The translations under genes were made by a program, and so were the position numbers. The notes under the pieces are model-generated. The model was not told the origin of the DNA and searched no databases. It worked only from the letters and a program-made list of their open reading frames with translations. From contig NZ_PYFP01000001.1 of NCBI RefSeq assembly GCF_003056055.1, positions 682,001-746,000 of the forward strand: a DNA stretch of 64,000 bases. Reading direction: 5' to 3'. Shown in pieces: positions 25,947 to 33,323 of the stretch (position 1 is its first letter; the number at the start of each line of letters is the position of its first letter). The DNA comes from Glaciimonas sp. PCH181 (GTDB lineage Bacteria; Pseudomonadota; Gammaproteobacteria; Burkholderiales; Burkholderiaceae_D).

Positions 25947-26320
25947 CTGCACATACATTGCTCTCCACGCTAATCGAGAATTCCGGCCAGCAATAATGAA
26001 GCGCAGCAAGCCTGCCATTCCGGCGGCCGTTTGAAGGCTTCAGCATATCTGCGTTAAGTCTCTCCTAAGTAATCCTTGAATGCGTGAAAAAAATTTTATA
26101 TATTTAATCAAGACGAAAGTCTTGGCAAATCACTTACTTCGGCAGCATCTTCTTTTACAGAATAAATAAGAATAGCGCTTGGGAAACTCGCCATACAACA
26201 GGTTGGTTTTCATTTCGGGTCGCTGATGCGTAGGTCGATTACACACAATGGTTGTCGTGCCGAAATCTGTTGCAGAACATTCCAATTGGAAGTTTTAGCG
26301 TCAGCAGAGGAGTCAACATC
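25947..26320. promoter_or_regulatory. Upstream region of the hydrogenase operon
   Basis: 374 bases without a gene, with an AT-rich stretch near 26085-26110. The hydrogenase promoter should be here. I cannot name a convincing -35/-10 pair, and the only sigma-54-like string (near 26120) lacks the conserved GC of the -12 element. Confidence 0.5.
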
Positions 26321-27382
26321 ATGTCAGCCACGCCCGAGGTTCCCTATGGACGTAAAACCCAGCGCGCTCCCGATCTTAAGGAAGTGCACATTCTTTGGAT
26401 GACAGCAGGACTTGGTTGTGATGGCGACTCGGTGTCGATCACCGCAGCGACGCAACCTAGTATCGAAGACGTCATCTTGGGTGCTATTCCCGGATTACCC
26501 AAAGTTCACCTGCATAACCCCGTTCTCGCTTACGAAAATGGCGATGAATTCCAAGCCATATTCCATCAGGCTGCTAACGGCAAACTCGACAATTTCGTGC
26601 TCGTGGTCGAAGGTTCGATCCCGAATGAAAACATCAGCGGCGAAGGGTATTGGGCGGCGCAAGGCGAAGACCCAGTCACCAAACAGCCAATTAAAACCAC
26701 GGAATGGATCGACCGTCTGGCACCGAAAGCGCTTGCAGTTGTTGGTGCCGGAACCTGCGCGACATATGGCGGTATCCATGCAATGCAAGGCAATCCAACC
26801 GGCTGCATGGGGCTGAATGATTACCTTGGATGGGAGTGGAAGTCACGCGCTGGCTTGCCTGTTGTCAACGTGCCCGGTTGCCCCGTGCAGCCCGACAATT
26901 TCATGGAAACATTGCTTTATCTGCTGTACCAATTAGCCGGTCTGGCCCCGATGATTCCGTTAGATGAAGTCGGGCGACCAAAATGGTTGTTCACGCGCAC
27001 CGTGCATGATGGCTGTGACCGCGGCAGTAGTTATGAGCAAGCGATTTTCGCCGACGAATACGGCAGTCCAAATTGCATCGTGAAGCTCGGTTGCTGGGGG
27101 CCGGTGGTCCAATGCAACGTGCCTAAACGCGGCTGGATGGCGGGTATCGGCGGTTGTCCAAATGTGGGCGGCATTTGCATCGGCTGCACTATGCCGGGTT
27201 TTCCCGATAAATTCATGCCGTTCATGGATGAACCTCCCGGTGCATTGATTTCCACCAAGGCGGTGCAGATCCACGGCAGCTGGATCCGCAAACTACGCGG
27301 CTTCACTAATTCCACCCTTAATAAAGAACCAAAATGGCGGCATAACCGGGACGAACTTACCACCGGTTATCACCAGCCATAA
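26321..27382 (+). CDS. hhyS: Group 1h [NiFe]-hydrogenase small subunit
   Basis: A 353-residue Fe-S electron-transfer subunit. ATG 26321 follows AGAGGAGTCAACATC; there is no twin-arginine signal, so the enzyme stays in the cytoplasm or at the inner face of the membrane. The first Fe-S motif reads GLGCDGDSVSI: Asp occupies the place of the second Cys of the usual CxxC. This 3-Cys/1-Asp proximal cluster is known for the actinobacterial-type hydrogenase of Ralstonia eutropha and its relatives. Further ligands appear in GAGTCATYGGIHA, VPGCPVQPDNF and the C-terminal cluster motifs KLGCWGPVVQCNVP and GGICIGCTMPGFPD. It feeds electrons from H2 to an acceptor not encoded here. Confidence 0.95.
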   Translation: MSATPEVPYGRKTQRAPDLKEVHILWMTAGLGCDGDSVSITAATQPSIEDVILGAIPGLPKVHLHNPVLAYENGDEFQAIFHQAANGKLDNFVLVVEGSIPNENISGEGYWAAQGEDPVTKQPIKTTEWIDRLAPKALAVVGAGTCATYGGIHAMQGNPTGCMGLNDYLGWEWKSRAGLPVVNVPGCPVQPDNFMETLLYLLYQLAGLAPMIPLDEVGRPKWLFTRTVHDGCDRGSSYEQAIFADEYGSPNCIVKLGCWGPVVQCNVPKRGWMAGIGGCPNVGGICIGCTMPGFPDKFMPFMDEPPGALISTKAVQIHGSWIRKLRGFTNSTLNKEPKWRHNRDELTTGYHQP

Positions 27383-27433
27383 AAATAGCGACAGGGACGT
27401 GAGCAAGATAGACGACTTACGAGGAGTCAGAAC

Positions 27434-29260
27434 ATGGCCATCAGCACCAAAGAGGGCGTGACGCCCGGTGCCTCCACGCAGCCTGTAACAAAGCCCGGCA
27501 AGCTGATCGAGATGAACTGGGACCCGATCACGCGCATCGTCGGCAGCCTGGGCATCTACACCAAGATTGATTTTGAAAATCGCCGCGTCGCCGAGTGCTA
27601 CAGCACCTCGTCGATATTTCGCGGTTACAGCATTTTCATGAAAGGCAAAGATCCGCGCGATTCGCACTTTATCACCAGCCGAATCTGCGGTATTTGCGGC
27701 GATAATCACGCTACTTGTTCGGTGTATGCGCAAAATATGGCCTATGGCGTAAAACCGCCGCCAATCGCTGAATGGATCGTCAATCTTGGCGAAGCCGCTG
27801 AATACATGTTCGACCACAATATCTTTCAGGACAATTTGGTCGGCGTCGATTTCTGTGAGCAAATGGTGCGGGAAACCAATCCCAGCGTATGGGAGAAAGC
27901 CAAGACCAAGGAAGCGCCGCATTTCAAGGAGCATGGCTATCGCACAATCGCAGACATCATGACCGCGCTCAACCCCTTTACTGGCGAGTTTTATCGCGAA
28001 ACGTTGCAAGTTTCGCGCTACACCCGCGAAATGTTCTGCCTGATGGAAGGCCGCCATGTCCATCCATCGACACTGTATCCGGGCGGCGTCGGCACCGTGC
28101 CATCGATCCAGTTGTTTACCGACTATCTGACACGGTTAATGCGCTATGTCGAGTTCATGAAAAAAGTCGTCCCGCTGCATGACGATCTGTTTGATTTTTT
28201 CTATGAAGCATTACCCGGCTATGAAGAAGTTGGCAGGCGGCGTATTTTGTTGGGTTGCTGGGGCTCGTTCCAAGATCCGAAAGAATGTGACTATGATTAT
28301 CGGACGATGACCAAATGGGGGCGTGCAATGTATGTCACGCCCGGGGTAGTCGTCGATGGTCAATTGGTCACGACAGATCTGGTAGACATCAATCTGAATA
28401 TTCGTATTCTGCTCGGCAGCTCTTATTACAGCGACTGGGACAATCAGGAAATGTTTGTTACGCATGATCCGCTAGGTAATCCGGTAGACCGCAAACATCC
28501 ATGGAATCAAACCACGATTCCCCGTCCGCAAAAGCGAAACTTCGACGGTAATTACACCTGGGTCATGTCACCACGCTGGTTAGACAAACGTACTGGCGAT
28601 CATCTGGCGCTTGATACTGGCGGCGGTCCGATTGCGCGTTTATGGTCGACGGCGCTGGCTGGTTTAGTCGATATCGGCTATGTGAAATCAACCGGGCATA
28701 GTGTGAAAATGTATCTGCCCAGAACCGCTCTCAAGCCCGAAGTCGAGCTAGAGTGGAAAATCCCCAAATGGAGCAATGCCATCGAGCGGGATCGGGCACG
28801 CACTTATTTCCAGGCTTATGCCGCCTGCTGCGCGCTCTATTTCGCCGAACAAGCCATGGCCGAATTGCACGCCGGACGCACCAGAACTTTTACCGAGTTC
28901 AACGTCCCCGACGAGGCCATCGGCTGCGGTTTTCATGAAGCGGTGCGCGGCGTCTTGTCGCATCATCTGGTCATTCGGGACGGCAAAATTGCCAACTATC
29001 ATCCGTATCCACCAACGCCATGGAATGCTAATCCACGCGACATCTACGGCACGCCCGGCCCGTATGAAGACGCGGTCCAGAACACGCCTATTTTTGAAGA
29101 AAACGGACCTGATAAATTCAAAGGCATCGATATCATGCGCGCCGTGCGCAGCTTCGATCCGTGCTTGCCATGCGGTGTTCATATGTATGTCGGAGACGGA
29201 AAGTCGATTGATGTAACGCATTCACCTAGCTTCGGCGTGCCGCGTGGGGAGCACAAGTGA
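27434..29260 (+). CDS. hhyL: Group 1h [NiFe]-hydrogenase large subunit
   Basis: A 608-residue catalytic subunit that splits H2. Two CxxC motifs bind the Ni-Fe centre: RICGICGDNHATCS near residue 77 (L1) and DPCLPCGVH near residue 575 (L2). The 25 residues after the L2 His (MYVGDGKSIDV onward) are the C-terminal extension that the protease encoded at 32573 would remove after metal insertion. The start context MNWDPITRIVGSLGIYTKI is typical of group 1h. Enzymes of this group have high affinity for H2, tolerate O2 and scavenge atmospheric H2. The stop overlaps the next start by four bases. Confidence 0.95.
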   Translation: MAISTKEGVTPGASTQPVTKPGKLIEMNWDPITRIVGSLGIYTKIDFENRRVAECYSTSSIFRGYSIFMKGKDPRDSHFITSRICGICGDNHATCSVYAQNMAYGVKPPPIAEWIVNLGEAAEYMFDHNIFQDNLVGVDFCEQMVRETNPSVWEKAKTKEAPHFKEHGYRTIADIMTALNPFTGEFYRETLQVSRYTREMFCLMEGRHVHPSTLYPGGVGTVPSIQLFTDYLTRLMRYVEFMKKVVPLHDDLFDFFYEALPGYEEVGRRRILLGCWGSFQDPKECDYDYRTMTKWGRAMYVTPGVVVDGQLVTTDLVDINLNIRILLGSSYYSDWDNQEMFVTHDPLGNPVDRKHPWNQTTIPRPQKRNFDGNYTWVMSPRWLDKRTGDHLALDTGGGPIARLWSTALAGLVDIGYVKSTGHSVKMYLPRTALKPEVELEWKIPKWSNAIERDRARTYFQAYAACCALYFAEQAMAELHAGRTRTFTEFNVPDEAIGCGFHEAVRGVLSHHLVIRDGKIANYHPYPPTPWNANPRDIYGTPGPYEDAVQNTPIFEENGPDKFKGIDIMRAVRSFDPCLPCGVHMYVGDGKSIDVTHSPSFGVPRGEHK

Positions 29261-29829
29261 GCGCCATTGCAGTGCGCAGTGGCCAGGATCGCATCGGTGA
29301 ATTGATTATGACGCTTGAATCGCTGACGGATTCAGAGGCCCGCGATTGCGCGCGCCAGTTGGTGCAGGAAATTCTGGATCTGCACGGCGAAGGGCTATCG
29401 CGCATCCTCGATATTGTCGCCGACACTGGCGCTAACGGTGCCGGGAAAGCGATGCTGGACAAGCTGGCATTTGACGATAGCGTTGCCGCCTTGCTGCTGC
29501 TGCACGGTCTGCATCCGCATGATTTGACGGCACGTGTAGGGCTAGCCGTCGACGGATTACGCGGCGGATTAGGTGTGCAGGGCTTGAAAATTGACGTGAT
29601 TGCGATAGACGAAGCCGCAGTAAGGCTGCGACTTTCCGGCAAATGGCACGGTAAAAACGGTGCCGCTTCCCGGATTCAAAGCGATATTGAAGCAGCGATT
29701 TTTGCGAGAGCGCCGGAGGTCGCCACGATTGACATCGAGAATCTGCCCGCTATCGACAGCGATGTGCATGAAATGAAATTTGTACCGGCCTCAGTCCTGC
29801 GCGGAAATCATGAGGGAACTCACCGCTAA
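29257..29829 (+). CDS. NifU-like protein of the hydrogenase operon, lacking the Cys motif
   Basis: A 190-residue protein with a GTG start that overlaps the large-subunit stop (GTGA). The second half (MLDKLAFDDSVAALLLLHGL, then LRGGLGVQGLKIDVIAIDEA and VRLRLSGKWHG) resembles the NifU C-terminal (Fe-S scaffold) fold. The CxxC pair of true NifU proteins is absent; only one Cys (DCARQL) is seen. Related genes follow the structural genes in other group 1h loci. It may help fit the unusual Fe-S clusters of the small subunit, or act as a carrier, but not as a canonical Cys-based scaffold. Confidence 0.75.
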   Translation: MSAIAVRSGQDRIGELIMTLESLTDSEARDCARQLVQEILDLHGEGLSRILDIVADTGANGAGKAMLDKLAFDDSVAALLLLHGLHPHDLTARVGLAVDGLRGGLGVQGLKIDVIAIDEAAVRLRLSGKWHGKNGAASRIQSDIEAAIFARAPEVATIDIENLPAIDSDVHEMKFVPASVLRGNHEGTHR

Positions 29830-29891
29830 AACCTGTCCGGACACGGTTGCCCGCAAGTAGGCTTTCTGCTAGAGAGGAAGGGTGAAGCGCC

Positions 29892-30533
29892 ATGTCGCCA
29901 GTACGATCTGAAGGATGGATAGCCGGACTACGGCGGTTCACCCATGGCGCAGAACCTGAGCAGCGCTGCGAAATGTGCAGCGCCGTGATTCGCGCAGATC
30001 ATCGGCACCTGATGCAAATATCGGAGCGGCGCTTGCTCTGCTGCTGTCACGCCTGTGCGGTGCTGTTCGGTAACGGAGCCGAAAATAACTATCGTCTGAT
30101 CCCGACGCGTAGCCAGCAATTGACCGACGCCGATTTCGTGCTGACCGATGCGCAATGGGATACATTACAAATTCCCATCGATATTGCCTTCTTTTTCAAA
30201 AGCACGCCACTGTCGAGAGTGGTCGCGTTATACCCCGGTCCGGCTGGCACCACCGAATCTTCGCTCGATCTGTCGGCATGGGAAGAACTGCAAGCTGAAA
30301 GCCCTGTGTTGGCGGCATTAGCGCCAGATGTCGAGGCGCTTTTAATCAATCGTGCCCACGGTGCCCGCGACTATTACCGGGTGCCGATTGATCAATGCTA
30401 TGCGTTGACCGGCATTATCCGCACACATTGGCATGGCCTGACCGGCGGCACCGAGGCATGGGCCGCCATTCACAGATTTTTTGTTGGTCTTCACGCTAAT
30501 GCCGCCGCGCCGGAGAGGAGTTTCCATGCCTGA
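29892..30533 (+). CDS. DUF5947-family hydrogenase-associated protein
   Basis: A 213-residue protein with a likely metal-binding N-terminus: CEMCSAVI near residue 27 and LLCCCHACAVLF near residue 49 give paired Cys motifs of rubredoxin or zinc-ribbon type. The body includes WDTLQIPIDIAFFFKSTPLS, then YPGPAGTTESSLDL, and the end RTHWHGLTGGTEAW. I place it in DUF5947, known from group 1h hydrogenase operons, from memory of the family. It could be an electron-transfer or assembly factor. It overlaps the next gene by eight bases. Confidence 0.72.
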   Translation: MSPVRSEGWIAGLRRFTHGAEPEQRCEMCSAVIRADHRHLMQISERRLLCCCHACAVLFGNGAENNYRLIPTRSQQLTDADFVLTDAQWDTLQIPIDIAFFFKSTPLSRVVALYPGPAGTTESSLDLSAWEELQAESPVLAALAPDVEALLINRAHGARDYYRVPIDQCYALTGIIRTHWHGLTGGTEAWAAIHRFFVGLHANAAAPERSFHA

Positions 30534-31173
30534 TCTCTCTTTTCAGGTAGAAAGTGTCGAGAGTGTCCGTTGCGCAGCGGCGCCCATGCTCAATTTCAAG
30601 TTACATATCGCCAGCGCGATAGCGGGCGACGATATCGCGAACGTGATTTTGCAATGTCAAATTCAGATTGAAGCCCCACGGCGGCGCTATCAGCCCGCTG
30701 AACAGGAACGCTTGCGCGAATTATTTGGCGATCCGAACAGTGCCAGTCAAAAAATCCATTCCCTGCTGTGGACGCATGTCGGCTTGCTGGTGCCCAGGTT
30801 TCAGAATGATTGCGTAGTCGATATGCCGGTGCCTTGCAGCTACGATTTCAATGCCGCCGCAGTTAAGTTTTTTTACGCGCTTGAAGACGGCAAAGTCCCG
30901 TTGCTGTTTCAATTCAGTGGGACGATTTTTTATCGCGATGAAAATACCGGCTTACAAATCAGCCGGATTGCCTGGAGTAAAGAAGCGCAATTTTCGCTGC
31001 CCGTGCCGGTATGGCAAGAAATGATGGATCACTATTATCCCAACAGCGCATGGTTGCGTCTGGACCGTAACCAGTTCGACCGTCTCTATCAGTACAAGCG
31101 CCAGCATGGGTTGTCATCCTGGGAGCAAGCAGTGGAAAGTTTGCTGGACGGCGTTGAGGAGAATCTGCCATGA
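30526..31173 (+). CDS. DUF6084-family hydrogenase-associated protein
   Basis: A 215-residue protein from ATG 30526 (GGAGAGGAGTTTCC upstream). It starts MPDLSFQVESVESVRCAAAP and includes LRELFGDPNSASQKIHSLLW, VPCSYDFNAAAVKFFYALED and PLLFQFSGTIFYRDENTGLQ. It fits the DUF6084 family, found with group 1h hydrogenases. No membrane helix, cofactor motif or catalytic motif is visible. Its start lies inside the preceding gene and its stop overlaps the next start (ATGA), so it is made in step with its neighbours. Confidence 0.72.
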   Translation: MPDLSFQVESVESVRCAAAPMLNFKLHIASAIAGDDIANVILQCQIQIEAPRRRYQPAEQERLRELFGDPNSASQKIHSLLWTHVGLLVPRFQNDCVVDMPVPCSYDFNAAAVKFFYALEDGKVPLLFQFSGTIFYRDENTGLQISRIAWSKEAQFSLPVPVWQEMMDHYYPNSAWLRLDRNQFDRLYQYKRQHGLSSWEQAVESLLDGVEENLP

Positions 31174-32576
31174 ACGCCGCATCCATCAATAGCATTGTCA
31201 ACGCTGTGCTGTACGAAGGCTACATGCTCTATCCCTACCGCGCTTCGTCGGTAAAAAATCGCCAACGCTGGACTTTCGGCGGCGTTTATCCGCACGCTTA
31301 TAACATCGCAAATGGCGGTGCTGAATCCTGGATGATCCAGACCCAGTGTTTACTGCAAGGCGGCCCGGACACCGTGCTAATTGTGACGCCGGGCTTTCTC
31401 CATTTAATCGAACGCGAAGCTGGAGAATTAACGCCGCCCCTAGCAGCGGAACCGAACCAAACGTCGCCCGATTTACCATCGTATCGTGCTGTCGAAATAT
31501 TGACGATAGACGGCAAGCGCTTTTATGCATGGCAGGAGGCGATTGAGCAGCAGATCGCAGTTGATCCGCTCGCCATCCGGGACGTAAATGCATCCGGTTT
31601 AACGCAGCGGATAACATCGTTCACTCTGGCAGGACAGCGCGAATGGGAACCGCTGCGCAATGCGCACGGCGAGATGGCGGGCGTGTTGGTGCGCACGCGT
31701 CGTTGCATCAATGGCGAAGTAGAAATACATGCCGAACTGATCGCCGAAAACCTCTATCAGATCACCGTCATTCTCCGTAATAACACGCCTTTACCGAATG
31801 CCTGCAACATCAGCCGCGACGCTGCTACGCTACAGGCGCTGGTGTCGTGTCATTTGATTCTCAGCGTAACGGATGGTCAGTTCGTGTCGTCCATTGATCC
31901 TCCGGCGGCTTTCGCTAGGAAGGTAGCCGAATGTAAAAATCATGGCGTCTGGCCGGTATTGGTGGGCGATGAAGGATCGTTCGACACGATGCTGGCTTCG
32001 CCGATCATTCTTTACGATTACCCGCAAGTCGCTCCTGAAAGTCCCGGCGACCTTTTCGATGGCACTGAAATTGATGAAATTCTGACCTTGCGGATTCTGA
32101 CCATGACCGATCAGGAAAAGGCCGAAATGGCAGCCGTGGATGAGCGCTCAAGAGCCTTGCTAGAACGGACCGAAAAACTCACGCCGCAACAGTTACAGCA
32201 ATTGCATGGCACGTTACGCGGACCCGGCGCTTTCCCGGCAATGGAGGAGTCTAGCCAGACTATCGGCGCGCCGTGGGAAGAGATCGACAACAAACCGCGT
32301 CTGGCTTTTTTACGCGTCAACGGCAGAGATTTGCGGGTAGGCGATCAAGTCCGGCTGCGGCCACGGGGAAACGCCGACATATTCGACCTGGCGCTGGCAG
32401 GAAAAATTGCGACTATTGAGTCGCTCGAACGGGATTTTGAGGACCGGATACACATCGCGATCACGCTCGATGACGACCCGGGACGCGATTTAGGCTTGGC
32501 GCGCATGCCTGGTCATCGTTTCTTTTTTGGACCGGAAGAAGTCGAGCCCATCGCATCAGAAGGAGCAAACACATGA
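31170..32576 (+). CDS. Uncharacterised 468-residue protein of the hydrogenase operon
   Basis: A large soluble protein with no motif I can name. It begins MNAASINSIVNAVLYEGYML followed by YPYRASSVKNRQRWTFGGVY; a similar opening recurs in group 1h operons of other phyla, as far as I recall. The middle holds LIAENLYQITVILRNNTPLP; the end (LRVGDQVRLRPRGNADIFDL through DDDPGRDLGLARMPGHRFFF) looks like a small beta-barrel. It lacks Cys clusters and membrane helices. The four-base overlaps at both ends tie it to hydrogenase assembly or use. Confidence 0.78.
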   Translation: MNAASINSIVNAVLYEGYMLYPYRASSVKNRQRWTFGGVYPHAYNIANGGAESWMIQTQCLLQGGPDTVLIVTPGFLHLIEREAGELTPPLAAEPNQTSPDLPSYRAVEILTIDGKRFYAWQEAIEQQIAVDPLAIRDVNASGLTQRITSFTLAGQREWEPLRNAHGEMAGVLVRTRRCINGEVEIHAELIAENLYQITVILRNNTPLPNACNISRDAATLQALVSCHLILSVTDGQFVSSIDPPAAFARKVAECKNHGVWPVLVGDEGSFDTMLASPIILYDYPQVAPESPGDLFDGTEIDEILTLRILTMTDQEKAEMAAVDERSRALLERTEKLTPQQLQQLHGTLRGPGAFPAMEESSQTIGAPWEEIDNKPRLAFLRVNGRDLRVGDQVRLRPRGNADIFDLALAGKIATIESLERDFEDRIHIAITLDDDPGRDLGLARMPGHRFFFGPEEVEPIASEGANT

Positions 32577-33115
32577 GTCGCATTCTGGTCGCAGGTATCG
32601 GCAACTTATTTCTGGGCGACGACGCCTTCGGTATCGAAGTCGTGCAGCGCATGCGTGGTCGTTCCGAGCGGCAGGATGTACGCATTCAGGATTTTGGCAT
32701 CTGCGGTATCGATCTGACTTACGCGCTACTTGAAGACATAGCATTGGCGATTTTGGTGGATGCCACCCAGCGTGGCGGCGCGCCGGGCAGCTTGTATTTG
32801 CTCGACGCATCGGCTTCGCTACAAAGTGATGAAGCACAGGCATCGCGACAATCAGGGCCGCCGTCATTGTTGCTTTCACCGCATGAAATGCAGCCAGACA
32901 AAGTGCTGCAAACAGTCGGCTTGCTAGGTGGAACTTGCCACCGTGTCTTGCTGGTCGGCTGCGAGCCGGAAAGTTTTGGGACAGAGTCCGATCAGGAGGG
33001 CCGGATCGGTTTGAGCGCGACCGTTGCGGCATCAGTGGAACAGGCGATCACGTTGATCGACTCATTATTGGATGCAGCGGCTAAAGATGAGGCCGAGCGT
33101 GTGGTAATGACATAG
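32573..33115 (+). CDS. hupD: Hydrogenase maturation protease
   Basis: A 180-residue HyaD/HupD-type endopeptidase. The N-terminal GIGNLFLGDDAFGIEVVQRM holds the Asp that senses nickel, DFGICGIDLTYALL and ILVDATQRGGAPG the second Asp region, and SPHEMQPDKVLQ the His. It would cut the C-terminal peptide of the large subunit after the DPCLPCGVH motif. ATG follows AAGGAGCAAACAC and overlaps the upstream stop by four bases. A C-terminal tail of about 20 residues extends beyond the usual family length. Confidence 0.92.
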   Translation: MSRILVAGIGNLFLGDDAFGIEVVQRMRGRSERQDVRIQDFGICGIDLTYALLEDIALAILVDATQRGGAPGSLYLLDASASLQSDEAQASRQSGPPSLLLSPHEMQPDKVLQTVGLLGGTCHRVLLVGCEPESFGTESDQEGRIGLSATVAASVEQAITLIDSLLDAAAKDEAERVVMT

Positions 33116-33146
33116 AAACTTCATAGTTAATTTTCAGGAGGCCACC

Positions 33147-33248
33147 ATGAAAGGCTTTTTTCGTTTTTTCGTATTGCCGCTGGTCATCGTCGCGGTGACA
33201 GCGAATTTGAAGGATATCAAACGCTACATCAAAATTCGCAATATGTGA
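33147..33248 (+). CDS. DUF6893-type 33-residue protein
   Basis: A small frame with a textbook AGGAGG site eight bases before ATG 33147. The product has a hydrophobic segment (FFRFFVLPLVIVAVTANL) and a basic tail ending RYIKIRNM, which matches the DUF6893 pattern known from hydrogenase operons. It may be a membrane tether or a helper that positions the hydrogenase at the inner membrane; that role is inferred from the anchor plus basic tail. Confidence 0.75.
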   Translation: MKGFFRFFVLPLVIVAVTANLKDIKRYIKIRNM

Positions 33249-33323
33249 GTCTGGGTTAGCGCTATAAATGACTAAAAAACCGCAACGCATTGAATAGCCA
33301 GACAGCGATGTCAGGAGACGCAA

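Noticed and set aside
26118..26135. Sigma-54-like TTGGCAAATCACTTAC upstream of the hydrogenase genes
   Set aside because: The GG of the -24 element is present but the -12 position reads AC, not GC, so the match is too weak to name a promoter.
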